Assembly (NCBI RefSeq): GCF_001613125.1
Contig: NZ_BDBT01000006.1
Location: 62,001 to 126,000, forward strand
Reading direction: 5' to 3'
DNA: 64,000 nt
Source: Nocardia shimofusensis NBRC 100134
Lineage (GTDB): Bacteria; Actinomycetota; Actinomycetes; Mycobacteriales; Mycobacteriaceae
The position numbers and the translations under genes were made by a program. Below are positions 16,514 through 30,372 of this stretch, one piece after another (the stretch's first letter is position 1; every line of letters starts with the position of its first letter). The notes below the pieces were generated by a model that was not told the DNA's origin, did no database searches, and saw only the letters and a list, made by a program, of their open reading frames with translations.

Positions 16514-17629
16514 ATGAAGACCAAGGCTGCGGTCGTCTATCAGCCCGGCAAACCGATCGAGATCGAAGAGCTCGAACTCGACAAGCCTCGCGAAGGAGAG
16601 GTGCTGATCAGGTACCTCTACGGCGGGCTGTGCCACTCCGATGTCCATATCGCCCACGGTGACCTCGAAGCGCGGCTGCCGATGGTGCTCGGGCACGAGG
16701 GCGCGGGCATCATCGAAGAGGTCGGGCCCGGCGTGACCCGGGTGGCGCCCGGTGACCACGTGGTGTGCTCGTTCATTCCGAACTGCGGCACCTGTCGCTA
16801 TTGCTCCAACGGCCAGCAGTCGATCTGCGATATGGGCGCCACCATCCTCGAGGGCTATCTGCCCGGTGGCCGCTTCCCGCTGCGGGGACCGGCCGGTGAG
16901 TACGGGGCGATGTGCATGCTGGGCACGTTCAGCCAGTACGGGGTGATCCACCAGAACTCCTGTGTGAAGGTCGACGATGATCTGCCGCTGGACAAGGCGG
17001 TGCTGGTGGGCTGCGGTGTGCCCAGCGGTTGGGGATCGGCGGTCAACACCGCCGAGGTCAAGCCCGGTGACGTCGTGGTCGTGTTCGGTATCGGCGGGCT
17101 CGGCATCAACGCGGTGCAAGGCGCGCGTTTCGCCGGCGCGCGGTATGTCGTCGCGGTCGACCCGCTGCACAACAAACGCGAGCGAGCCCTCGAACTCGGC
17201 GCCACGCACGCCTTCGCCGACGCCGGTGCGGCACTGGTCGCGATCAACGACCTGACCCGCGGACAGGGCGCGGACGCGGCCATCCTGATCCCGGACCTGG
17301 TGACAGCCGAGATCGTGCGCGCCGGTTTCGATGCTGTCGGCAAGGGCGGCAAGGTCGTGCTGACCGGGCTCAACAAGCTCGACGAGATCAACATCCAGCT
17401 GCCGGGATCGATCATGACGCTGTTCCGGAAAGAGCTGCGCGGCAGCCTCTTCGGCGACTGCAACCCGACCGTGGACATCCCCAGAATCCTCGGTCTCTAT
17501 CAGAGCGGTGATCTGAAGCTCGACGAACTCATCACCCGCACCTACAGCCTCGAACAGGTCAATCAGGGCTACGACGACCTGCTCAACGGCCAGAACATCC
17601 GTGGCGTGCTCGTGCACGACCACTCCTGA
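16514..17629 (+). CDS. NDMA-dependent (mycofactocin-type) zinc alcohol dehydrogenase
   Basis: The 371-residue zinc-containing alcohol dehydrogenase matches the NDMA-dependent family. It has catalytic-zinc residues in GLCHSDVHIAHGD and GHEGAGIIEEVGPGV, the structural zinc cysteines in CGTCRYCSNGQQSIC and the nucleotide loop FGIGGLGINAVQGA. The N-terminal MKTKAAVVYQPGKP and the C-terminal EQVNQGYDDLLNGQNIRGV are typical. Members keep NAD bound and pass electrons to an external acceptor, mycofactocin in the cell; no mycofactocin genes are in this window. The ATG at 16514 follows AGGAG. It starts an operon with the aldehyde dehydrogenase 15 bases downstream. Confidence 0.92.
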   Translation: MKTKAAVVYQPGKPIEIEELELDKPREGEVLIRYLYGGLCHSDVHIAHGDLEARLPMVLGHEGAGIIEEVGPGVTRVAPGDHVVCSFIPNCGTCRYCSNGQQSICDMGATILEGYLPGGRFPLRGPAGEYGAMCMLGTFSQYGVIHQNSCVKVDDDLPLDKAVLVGCGVPSGWGSAVNTAEVKPGDVVVVFGIGGLGINAVQGARFAGARYVVAVDPLHNKRERALELGATHAFADAGAALVAINDLTRGQGADAAILIPDLVTAEIVRAGFDAVGKGGKVVLTGLNKLDEINIQLPGSIMTLFRKELRGSLFGDCNPTVDIPRILGLYQSGDLKLDELITRTYSLEQVNQGYDDLLNGQNIRGVLVHDHS

Positions 17630-17644
17630 TACGGAGGAAACACG

Positions 17645-19153
17645 ATGACCGAAGTACTCGAGCCCACCACGACCCCGGTGCTGCCGCAGGTCCGTGACTG
17701 GCTGTCGACCCCGAAGAAGCTGTTCATCGGCGGCCGCTGGGTCGAAGCGGCCTCCGGCCGCACGTTCCAGACCCGCGATCCCGCCACCGGGCAGGTGCTG
17801 ACCGAGGTCGCCCACGCCGAAGCCGTCGATGTCGACCGCGCCGTGCGCGCGGCACGGACGGCGTTCGAGGGTGAGTGGGCGCTGTGGACACCGGCGCAGC
17901 GCCAGCGTCTGCTGTTCCGCGCGGGCGAGGCGATCTACGCCCATGCCGAGGAACTGGCACAGCTGGAATCGCTCGACAACGGCAAGTCCGCCGCTGTCGC
18001 CCAGGCGGTCGACATGACCTGGGTCGCCGAGCTGTTCGAGTACTACGCCGGATGGGCCACCAAGATCGAGGGCCGCACCATCCCGGTGTCGGTGCCGTGG
18101 GCTCCGGGCACCCAGTGGCACGCCTACACCCTGCGTGAGCCGGTCGGCGTGTGCGGGGCGATCATCCCGTGGAACTTCCCGCTGTTGATGGCCGCGTTCA
18201 AGGTTCCGGTGGCCCTGGCGACCGGCAACACCGTCGTGCTCAAACCCGCCGAGGACACCCCGCTCACCGCGCTGCGCCTGGCCGAGATCCTGGCCGAGGT
18301 CGGCCTGCCCGACGGCGTGTTCAACGTCGTCACCGGCTACGGCGACGCCGGTGCCGCGCTGGCCGCCCACGACGATGTCGACAAGATCGCCTTCACCGGC
18401 TCCACCGAGGTGGGCAAGCTCATCGTCGACGCCGCCAAGGGCAACCTGAAGAAGGTCAGCCTCGAGCTCGGCGGCAAGAGCCCGCAGATCGTCTTCGCCG
18501 ACGCCGACCTGGATCTCGCGATCCCCGGCACGGCCTCGGGGTTCCTGTTCAACCACGGCCAGGCCTGTACCAGCGGCACCCGGCTGCTGGTGGAGGACAA
18601 GATCTTCGAGGAGTTCACCCAGGGCGTCGCCGAGGTCGCCGCGGCCAGCAGGATCGGCTCGGGTCTGGACCCGGCCACCGACATCGGCCCGCTGGTGTCG
18701 CAGACCCAGCTCGACCGGGTCATGGGTTATGTCGACGCCGGGTTGCGCTCAGGCGCGCGGGCGCTGACCGGCGGCCGCCGCCACGGCGACAGCGGCTACT
18801 TCGTCGAACCGACGGTGTTCGTCGACGTCGAGACCTCGTTCAGCGTGTACCGCGAGGAGATCTTCGGCCCGGTGGTGGTGGCGACCCCGTTCAACGCCGA
18901 ACAAGGCGTCGCCGCGGCCGCCAACGACACCCCCTACGGGCTGGCGGCCTCGGTGTGGACCAGCGATGTGTCGAAGGCTCATCGCACCGCACGCCAGATC
19001 AAGGCGGGCACGGTGTGGATCAACGCGCACAACGCCTTCGACGCCGCTCTGCCCTTCGGCGGTTACAAGCAGTCCGGCTGGGGCCGCGAGCTGGGCGCCG
19101 CGGCGATCGATGCCTACACCGAGCAGAAGTCGATCAACACCTTCCTCGCCTGA
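17645..19153 (+). CDS. NAD-dependent aldehyde dehydrogenase
   Basis: The 502-residue aldehyde dehydrogenase has the full ALDH fold: [15 protein letters not shown], the cofactor loop [13 protein letters not shown], the general base Glu in [17 protein letters not shown] and the catalytic Cys in [12 protein letters not shown], with EEIFGPVV near the end. It should oxidise the aldehyde made by the preceding alcohol dehydrogenase to the acid. The ribosome binding site GGAGGAAAC is strong, and the 15-base gap shows cotranscription. Substrate chain length cannot be read from the sequence. Confidence 0.94.
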   Translation: MTEVLEPTTTPVLPQVRDWLSTPKKLFIGGRWVEAASGRTFQTRDPATGQVLTEVAHAEAVDVDRAVRAARTAFEGEWALWTPAQRQRLLFRAGEAIYAHAEELAQLESLDNGKSAAVAQAVDMTWVAELFEYYAGWATKIEGRTIPVSVPWAPGTQWHAYTLREPVGVCGAIIPWNFPLLMAAFKVPVALATGNTVVLKPAEDTPLTALRLAEILAEVGLPDGVFNVVTGYGDAGAALAAHDDVDKIAFTGSTEVGKLIVDAAKGNLKKVSLELGGKSPQIVFADADLDLAIPGTASGFLFNHGQACTSGTRLLVEDKIFEEFTQGVAEVAAASRIGSGLDPATDIGPLVSQTQLDRVMGYVDAGLRSGARALTGGRRHGDSGYFVEPTVFVDVETSFSVYREEIFGPVVVATPFNAEQGVAAAANDTPYGLAASVWTSDVSKAHRTARQIKAGTVWINAHNAFDAALPFGGYKQSGWGRELGAAAIDAYTEQKSINTFLA

Positions 19154-19229
19154 TCCCGGGCTCCGGCGCCGACCCGTAGTGTCGGTGCCGGAGCCGCCCC
19201 ACCCGACTCGCTTCGTCTCGGAGAACGCC

Positions 19230-20870
19230 ATGACCACGATGACCCCTTCCGCCCAGGCCTCCTACGCCCGGGGTGACACGACCATCCCCCTGCTCGAAGA
19301 GACCATCGGGACCTGCTTCGAACGCACCGTCGCCACCTACGGCGACCGGGAAGCGCTCGTCGAGGTCGCGACCGGCCGGCGCTGGACGTGGAACCAGCTC
19401 GACGAGGCGGTCGACCTCGTGGCCCGCGGGCTACTGGCCGTCGGCATCACCCGAGGCGACCGAGTCGGCATCTGGGCGCCCAACTGCGCCGAATGGACGA
19501 TCATCCAGTTCGCCACCGCCGAGATCGGTGCTGTCCTGGTCAATATCAATCCCGCCTACCGAACCCACGAATACGTCTATGCCGCCGAACAGTCCGGACT
19601 CCGTCTGCTGCTCGCCACGACCAGCTTCAAAGGCAGCGACTACCGCGCGATGATCGAACAGTCCCGGCCCCGGACACCGATGCTCGAGCATGTGGTCTTC
19701 ATCGACACCGGCGACTGGGACGATCTCGTCGCCGCCGGCGCCGCCATCACGCCACGGACCCTCGCCGAACACGCCGCGATCCTCACGCCGGACGACCCGA
19801 TCAACATCCAATACACCTCGGGCACCACCGGTTTCCCGAAAGGCGCCACGCTCAGCCACCGCAACATCCTCAACAACGGCTACTTCACCGGCGAGACCCT
19901 CGCCTTCACGTGTGAGGATCGCGTGTGCATCCCGGTGCCGTTCTACCACTGCTTCGGCATGGTCATGGGCAACCTCGGCTGCGTCACCCACGGCACGACG
20001 ATGGTGATCCCGGCACCCGGATTCGACCCGGAGCTCACCCTTCGCGCGGTCCAGGACGAACGGTGCACCGCGGTCTACGGCGTGCCCACCATGTTCATCG
20101 CCATGCTGGGCGTCGCCGACTTCGACACCTACGACCTGTCCTCGCTGCGCACCGGCATCATGGCCGGCTCGCCCTGCCCGGTCGAGGTCATGAAGCGCTG
20201 TGTCGACGACATGAACCTGACCGAGATCTCGATCTGCTACGGCATGACCGAGACCAGCCCGGTCTCCACCCAGACCCACATCGATGACGACCTCGACCGG
20301 CGCACCGCCACGATCGGCACCGTGCACCCCCATGTCGAGATCAAGATCATCGACCCGGACTCGGGCGCCACCGTCGAGCGCGGTGTCCCGGGCGAGTTCT
20401 GCACCCGTGGCTATTCGGTGATGCTCGGATACTGGAACGACCCCGCCAAGACGGCCGAGGCCATCGACGCCGACGGGTGGATGCACACCGGCGATCTCGC
20501 GGTGATGCGCGAGGACGGGTACTGCGTGATCGTCGGCCGGATCAAAGACATGGTGATCCGCGGTGGCGAGAACATCTATCCCCGCGAGATCGAGGAGTTC
20601 CTCTACACCCACCCCGACATCGACGATGTCCAGGTCGTCGGGGTGCCCGACCGCAGGTACGGCGAGGAACTGTGCGCGTGGATCCGGTTGCGCCCCGACG
20701 CGGGCGGCCTCGACGCGGACGCTCTGCGCGAGTTCTCGGCAGGCAAGCTGGCCCACTACAAGGTGCCGCGGTACGTCCTGATCGTCGACGAATTCCCGAT
20801 GACGGTGACGGGCAAGATACGCAAAGTCCAGATGCGAGAGGAATCCATCCGCAGACTCGGCCTCGGCTGA
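19230..20870 (+). CDS. AMP-binding acyl-CoA synthetase (FadD35-like)
   Basis: The 546-residue ANL-superfamily ligase has the P-loop [16 protein letters not shown], the adenylate motif [10 protein letters not shown], the hinge region [19 protein letters not shown] and the catalytic lysine in [10 protein letters not shown]. It activates a carboxylic acid to acyl-AMP and then acyl-CoA, most likely medium-chain or branched fatty acids. Lying 76 bases after the aldehyde dehydrogenase, it completes an alcohol-aldehyde-acid-CoA route. The ATG at 19230 follows GGAG. Longer upstream starts would overlap the dehydrogenase and are not conserved. Confidence 0.9.
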   Translation: MTTMTPSAQASYARGDTTIPLLEETIGTCFERTVATYGDREALVEVATGRRWTWNQLDEAVDLVARGLLAVGITRGDRVGIWAPNCAEWTIIQFATAEIGAVLVNINPAYRTHEYVYAAEQSGLRLLLATTSFKGSDYRAMIEQSRPRTPMLEHVVFIDTGDWDDLVAAGAAITPRTLAEHAAILTPDDPINIQYTSGTTGFPKGATLSHRNILNNGYFTGETLAFTCEDRVCIPVPFYHCFGMVMGNLGCVTHGTTMVIPAPGFDPELTLRAVQDERCTAVYGVPTMFIAMLGVADFDTYDLSSLRTGIMAGSPCPVEVMKRCVDDMNLTEISICYGMTETSPVSTQTHIDDDLDRRTATIGTVHPHVEIKIIDPDSGATVERGVPGEFCTRGYSVMLGYWNDPAKTAEAIDADGWMHTGDLAVMREDGYCVIVGRIKDMVIRGGENIYPREIEEFLYTHPDIDDVQVVGVPDRRYGEELCAWIRLRPDAGGLDADALREFSAGKLAHYKVPRYVLIVDEFPMTVTGKIRKVQMREESIRRLGLG

Positions 20871-20881
20871 TCAGGCCCTGG

Positions 20882-22069
20882 TCAGGCCGGCGGCTCGTCG
20901 ACGCGGTATCCGCCGGGGCTCGCCGTCACCTCGACGACCGGCCCTCGGGGGCGACCACAGTGCCGATCGCATCCGGACCAGTGCTGGCGGCCCACGACCG
21001 TCAGCTCCCGGGCGGACAGCGAGAAACCCGGGGTGGTCGTGCCCGCGCCGCCGGGCAGGACCCGGCCCGCATCGATCGCGGCGGCGACATCGGCCCGCAC
21101 ATCGGTATGGGACTTCGCGCAGCCGGGGCGGCCCGCGCACGCGCTGACCAGCAGCCACGGGGATTCGGCGTCGAAGACCAGGCCCATCGGGGCGAGGACG
21201 CGCACGACCTGCTCGGCGGTCCATTCGTCGAGATCGGCGAGTACGACGCCGCGCCACGGGGTGAGGATGACGGGGCGTTCCACCGCGGCCAGGAATTCGG
21301 CGGTCCGTGCGGGCATCGAGCCGAGCGGGACGCCCGCGCCCAGCGCCACGGCTCCGTCGTCCTGGGGCAGCCAGCCGATCGGGGACTCCGGGGCGGCGCC
21401 GGTGGCGAGCGGGTCGGCGGTGGGGGACAGGCCGAGCAGGTCGATCAGTCGTGGTGTGCCGTCGGGGATTTCGTGCAGCCGCCACTGACCGGAGCTCAGC
21501 TCGAGGAAGCCGTGGGCGGCGGCGAGCATGACCTCGACCGTGTCGGCGGGGGCGAGCCGGATGCCGGTGTCGGCGCCGGCGAGCAACAGGGCGAATTCTT
21601 CGCCGGTCGCCTGCACGCCGATGTCGGGACCGAGCCCGCTGACATCGCCGCGCCCGTCGTCGGCGGTGAACAGCACCCGGCCGGGCAGGTCCGCGAGCCG
21701 GGGATCGGCCTGGATCCGGGCGTCGAGGGCGGGGGCGAGCGGACGCACGTCGGCCAGGCCGCCGACCCGGCCCGACAGCGGCGAGGCGAGGATGTTGCGG
21801 ACCCGCTCGTGGGTGCGGCTGGGCAGCAGTCCCACGGCCTCGAGGCGTGCGGTCAGTTCGCCCGCGTCCCGCACCCGGCGCAGTTGCGCGTTGCCGCGGG
21901 AGGTCAGTTCGATCGCGCCGTCGCCCAGGTCGGTCGCGGCCTCGGCCAGCGCGCGCAGCTGATCCGGGGACAGGACGCCGCCGGGCACCCGTACGCGCGC
22001 CAGCGGACCGTCGGCGGCCTGATGCAGGCGCAGCACGCCGGGGCAGGAATCGGGAGTTGTTCGCGTCAT
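20882..22069 (-). CDS. cobG: Precorrin-3B synthase CobG
   Basis: The 395-residue protein belongs to the nitrite/sulfite reductase-like family. It has two ferredoxin-like half-domains (LTSRGNAQLRRV) and the 4Fe-4S cysteines in SACAGRPGCAKSH and SGCDRHCGRP. CobG is the oxygen-using monooxygenase that makes precorrin-3B, so its presence marks the aerobic cobalamin route. The length agrees with the family. It is divergent from cobN, and its 3' end is only 11 bases from the convergent acyl-CoA synthetase. ATG 22069 begins the conserved MTRTTPDSCPGVLRLH; the frame upstream is repeat-derived and not conserved. Confidence 0.92.
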   Translation of the reverse strand: MTRTTPDSCPGVLRLHQAADGPLARVRVPGGVLSPDQLRALAEAATDLGDGAIELTSRGNAQLRRVRDAGELTARLEAVGLLPSRTHERVRNILASPLSGRVGGLADVRPLAPALDARIQADPRLADLPGRVLFTADDGRGDVSGLGPDIGVQATGEEFALLLAGADTGIRLAPADTVEVMLAAAHGFLELSSGQWRLHEIPDGTPRLIDLLGLSPTADPLATGAAPESPIGWLPQDDGAVALGAGVPLGSMPARTAEFLAAVERPVILTPWRGVVLADLDEWTAEQVVRVLAPMGLVFDAESPWLLVSACAGRPGCAKSHTDVRADVAAAIDAGRVLPGGAGTTTPGFSLSARELTVVGRQHWSGCDRHCGRPRGPVVEVTASPGGYRVDEPPA

Positions 22070-22088
22070 GACATGCCCAGGGTACGGG

Positions 22089-22151
22089 CAGTGACGTCCG
22101 CGAAGGAGACAGTGACCTCCGCCGAGCAGGCAGCGACATCCCCGAGGTGGG
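22089..22151. repeat. Three 21-bp direct repeats upstream of cobG
   Basis: Three contiguous units begin with CAGTGACGTCCGC, CAGTGACCTCCGC and CAGCGACATCCCC, at 22089, 22110 and 22131. The period of 21 bases is two helical turns. They start 20 bases upstream of the cobG ATG on the far side from cobN. They could be a regulatory array or a chance slippage product. Confidence 0.55.
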
Positions 22152-22264
22152 GCAACGCGACGACCTCCCGTATCGGCCGAGCAGGGAGGCGGCACACGGT
22201 GTGCGCGGCGGTCGTATCGGCGGAGCCGGAGCCGCACGCCGGGTGGTGAGCCCTGCCGGGTAGC

Positions 22265-22360
22265 ATCCCCGGTGCTCGGCGGGCGTCGAGGAAACCGGTG
22301 GAATTCCGGTGCGGTCGCGCCACTGTGAACAGCCAGACCCTCTCCGGCGAGCACCACACC
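22265..22360 (+). ncRNA. Cobalamin riboswitch (leader of cobN)
   Basis: The leader has the conserved B12-aptamer core: GGAAACCGGTGGAATTCCGG followed by TGCGGTCGCGCCACTGTGAAC, which contains the B12 box (GCCACTGT). The core is closed by GGTGCTCG (22271-22278) pairing with CGAGCACC (22348-22355). It ends 33 bases before the cobN GTG, and the ribosome binding site GAGGAAGG lies at 22379-22386. Adenosylcobalamin binding should lower cobN expression, most likely by hiding the ribosome binding site, since no strong terminator hairpin with a U tract follows. Confidence 0.9.
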
Positions 22361-22392
22361 CCGATGGGCGCGCCACCCGAGGAAGGTCATTC

Positions 22393-26025
<3,633 letters not shown>

Positions 26026-26082
26026 GCCCGTCCGCGTCGGCCCGGTGCCTGCGCGAGGTTGCCCGGTCGGACATTCGACCCC

Positions 26083-26194
26083 GGTGGCTGGTATCTAGTG
26101 GCCGGTAGCCGGTGGCTGGTATCTAGTGGCCGGTAGCCGGTAGCCGGTAGCCGGTAGCCGGTAGCCGGTAGCCGGTAGCCGGTAGGCGGTAGGC
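26083..26194. repeat. Array of sixteen 7-bp repeats between convergent genes
   Basis: The array is 112 bases, exactly 16 heptamers. The first eight form two identical 28-base units (GGTGGCT GGTATCT AGTGGCC GGTAGCC). Then come six further GGTAGCC copies and two GGTAGGC variants. It lies between the cobN stop and the lipase stop, in no gene. The run of identical copies shows recent slippage, so copy number probably varies between strains. Confidence 0.95.
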
Positions 26195-26244
26195 GATCGC
26201 CCGGTGGTCGGCGCCTCCACCGCGTCGGCGGGCGGGCGGCACTG

Positions 26245-28080
<1,836 letters not shown>

Positions 28081-28198
28081 GCGGGCTCCTCGACATTCGA
28101 TCCACGGGATCGCCCGCCGGCGAACCCACAGTTGCCCTTCATGCTCGCATGAGCCGGCATGGCAGCGCGGTAGCCGGGCACGGGACGCGAGAAGTCGG

Positions 28199-28658
28199 TC
28201 AGTCGGTCACGGTGAGGCCCAGCGCCGCCGCGAACGAGGGCGCCAGTTCCATCAGCTGCCCGTGGTCGACCGTCGCGCCGCGCAACGACTCGATTCCCTG
28301 GGCGATGCTCAGCGCCTGCGTGCCGCGGAAGTCGACCTTCGTCATCGTCGTCTTGTTCAGGGTCAGCGATCCAGGCGCTGCCGCCGATCTCGGCGTCCAG
28401 CCATGTCGTCTCCGCCAGCGAGGTCGCGGTCATGTCGACGTGGTTCAGCCAGACATCGGTGAACCTGGTGTGCGCGAGATCGCCCCCGGCGAACACGAGA
28501 TCGGCCAGAGCCGACTCGGCGAACCGCACATTGCGGAGGTCGATCTCCTTGTATTCGGCGCTCTCGAGCCGGACGCAGTCGTAATCGGCTTCGGGGAGCG
28601 GGTCCTCGCCGAGAGGACCGAGGTAGGCGGCGTACGGCAGTTCGTGGAGTTCGCGCAT
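28199..28658 (-). pseudogene. Pentapeptide-repeat protein with a +1 frameshift
   Basis: From ATG 28658 the first ~97 codons read a right-handed pentapeptide-repeat protein with period five (FAESA LADLV FAGGD LAHTR FTDVW LNHVD). At about 28365-28375 the frame must shift by one base. Beyond it the minus strand continues sensibly as SLTLNKTTMTKVDFRGTQA and further to VDHGQLMELAPSFAAALGL, ending in TGA at 28199-28201. The total of 460 bases is one more than 153 codons. Either the gene is inactivated by a one-base insertion or the base is a sequencing error; repaired it would encode 152 residues. Pentapeptide-repeat proteins may mimic DNA (Qnr/MfpA type), but that is not shown here. It lies 15 bases after a TetR gene on the same strand. 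Confidence 0.8.
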
Positions 28659-28673
28659 GATCGGTATCTCCCT

Positions 28674-29246
28674 TCAGCTGGTGAGGGCGATGATCATTCT
28701 GGCGGTGAGAACCCGGGTGTGTTCGAACGGTGCCTCGGTGAGTGCGGGGGTTTCGATCACCGATCGCATGACACCGAGGCCGAGCAGCAGCGCACCGACG
28801 AGTTCGGCGCGCAGCGCGGCGTCGGGTGTGGGGATGCGGTCGGCGACGGCGTCGAGGTAATCCTCGCAGAGGTGGGTGCGCAGCTGGTCGCGGATCTCGT
28901 CGCGGTTGGCTGAGCGGAGCATGGCCAGCAACGGGTGCTCACCGCCGTACTCCGACTGGTCGGCGAAGACGACGTCGCGCAGCAACTGGTCGGCCAGATG
29001 CGCCACGGGGCGGTGGCGGTCGGCGGCCAGCCCGGTGGGGATCTCCATGTGGATCGCCTCGGCGTAGAGCTGCTTCTTGGAGCCGAAGTAGCGGAACACC
29101 AGTGCGGGGTCGACGCCTACGTCGGCGGCGATCTCCCGCACGCCGGTGCTGTCGAACCCTTGGCGGGCGAAGCGGCGGCGGGCGGCGTCCAGCAGGGCTG
29201 TCCGGGTGGCGGCGCGGTCCCGGCGGCGGCCGGATCGGGGAGTCAC
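28674..29246 (-). CDS. TetR-family transcriptional regulator
   Basis: The 190-residue TetR protein has a clear N-terminal HTH (about 15-60: LLDAARRRFARQGFDSTGVR and VFRYFGSKKQLYAEAI) and a C-terminal domain of the type often annotated as TetR_C for actinobacterial regulators. The start is GTG 29246, preceded on this strand by TAGGGT at 6 bases (leaderless). The divergent SDR gene and the palindrome between them suggest it represses that gene and itself. The pentapeptide-repeat gene 15 bases downstream would be cotranscribed. Confidence 0.9.
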   Translation of the reverse strand: MTPRSGRRRDRAATRTALLDAARRRFARQGFDSTGVREIAADVGVDPALVFRYFGSKKQLYAEAIHMEIPTGLAADRHRPVAHLADQLLRDVVFADQSEYGGEHPLLAMLRSANRDEIRDQLRTHLCEDYLDAVADRIPTPDAALRAELVGALLLGLGVMRSVIETPALTEAPFEHTRVLTARMIIALTS

Positions 29247-29252
29247 GGAGTC

Positions 29253-29277
29253 ACCCTAAGTCATCAATAGTTGACTT
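29253..29277. promoter_or_regulatory. TetR promoter and operator in the TetR/SDR divergent gap
   Basis: On the minus strand TAGGGT (complement of 29253-29258) lies 6 bases before the TetR GTG. Overlapping its upstream edge is AAGTCA-TCAATAGT-TGACTT (29258-29277), a 6-base-arm inverted repeat with an AT-rich centre. A protein bound there would block this promoter directly. Confidence 0.6.
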
Positions 29278-29306
29278 GTCGTTCGAGTCGCTCCTACCGT
29301 CGGGTC

Positions 29307-30185
29307 ATGGAAGTCGAAAACCTTTGTGATACAAGGGATATACATCGTCGAAGCTATGTCATCGCCGGTGGCACCGATGGCATCGGCCGCGGCCTCGCGC
29401 TGCACTTGCTCGGCCGCGGTGATCGGGTCGTCGCCATCGCCAGCGGCGCCGAGAAGGGGCAGCGGTTCCTTGCCTCGGCAACCTCGATCGGCGCGGCCGA
29501 CCGTGCCCATTTCGTGCGCGCCGATCTGAGCACCCTCACGGGTATGCGGGCCGCCGTCGTGGAGGTCGGCGCGTGGACCTCCACGCTCGACGGACTGGTC
29601 TTCGGGGCGCAACGGTTCCAGCCCACCCGGGTCGAGACCGGGGACGGCCTCGAATTCACCTTCGCGCTGAACTATCTCAGCCGCTACGTGCTCGGCCACG
29701 AACTCGCCGCCCAGCTCGAGCGCGCCACCGTACCGGTCGTGCTGAGCCTGGCCGGTTCCGGCGGGCTCCCCGGCAAGATCCGATGGGACGACCTTCAATT
29801 CGTCCGCGACTATCGCGGTCGCCGCGCCGCCATGCAGGCCTCCCGCTGCAACGATCTGCTGGCTGTCGCGTATCCGGCCCGCCATCCGGGGACGAACGTG
29901 CGGTACGTCCTGTTCAATCCCGGCTTCGTCCGCACCGCCATGGCCGATCCGCTGCCCACGGCCCAGCGCGTGCTGACCAAGGGGCTGGCCACCGTGTTCG
30001 CGCGTTCAGTGGAGGAGACGGTGCCGTCGCTGGTCGAGTTGCTCGACGGGCCGCCCGCCGCGCCGGTCTCGGCCTGGTTCCGCAATCGGCGAGTCCCGTT
30101 GACCGGCAGAGATTTCGATCCGCCGCGCGCGATGCGGCTGGACACCGTGACCGCCGAGCTGCTCGCTCGAGCGCGGTCGTCGTAG
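29307..30185 (+). CDS. SDR-fold protein without the usual catalytic Tyr and Lys
   Basis: The 292-residue protein is plainly SDR-like: the cofactor loop is intact (YVIAGGTDGIGRGLALHLL) and the later FNPGFVRTAM matches the family. But the NNAG motif reads VFGAQRF, and where Tyr-x-x-x-Lys is expected the sequence is MQASRCNDLL, with Met for Tyr and Arg for Lys. It may bind NAD(P) without normal dehydrogenase activity, like NmrA-type sensors, or use other residues. ATG 29307 is taken as start; a TTG at 29271 is possible but lies inside the operator. It is divergent from, and probably controlled by, the TetR gene. Confidence 0.78.
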   Translation: MEVENLCDTRDIHRRSYVIAGGTDGIGRGLALHLLGRGDRVVAIASGAEKGQRFLASATSIGAADRAHFVRADLSTLTGMRAAVVEVGAWTSTLDGLVFGAQRFQPTRVETGDGLEFTFALNYLSRYVLGHELAAQLERATVPVVLSLAGSGGLPGKIRWDDLQFVRDYRGRRAAMQASRCNDLLAVAYPARHPGTNVRYVLFNPGFVRTAMADPLPTAQRVLTKGLATVFARSVEETVPSLVELLDGPPAAPVSAWFRNRRVPLTGRDFDPPRAMRLDTVTAELLARARSS

Positions 30186-30200
30186 GGCGGGTGTTCGCGC

Positions 30201-30320
30201 TCAGGCGCTGAGGCGGTTCAGGGACGTCGCGATGTTCGCGTGCCCGCGCGCGGTCTTCTCGTCCATGGAGAGGTCTTCACGGTACCGGCTGGACACATCC
30301 TTCCGGTCGGAGACGCCAGG
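30201..30320 (-). other. Short open stretch, possible gene fragment
   Basis: The minus strand has about 39 open codons ending in TGA at 30201-30203, reading RYREDLSMDEKTARGHANI and then ATSLNRLSA. The composition is protein-like (a charged, amphipathic helix) and unlike the neighbouring non-coding bases, but it is closed by TAG upstream and I do not recognise the family. It could be the tail of a deleted gene or a tiny gene starting at a GTG near 30308. Confidence 0.3.
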
Positions 30321-30372
30321 ACGCTACTTGCCTCACCCTCCCCGGGCAACGGATCGTCCTACCGGGCAGAGC

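Noticed and set aside
26083..26194. Possible CRISPR-like array
   Set aside because: The units are contiguous 7-mers without spacers, and no cas genes are nearby. It is a simple tandem repeat.
29271..29306. TTG at 29271 as start of the SDR-like gene
   Set aside because: It lies inside the TetR operator palindrome and adds residues that are not family-like. The ATG at 29307 is preferred.
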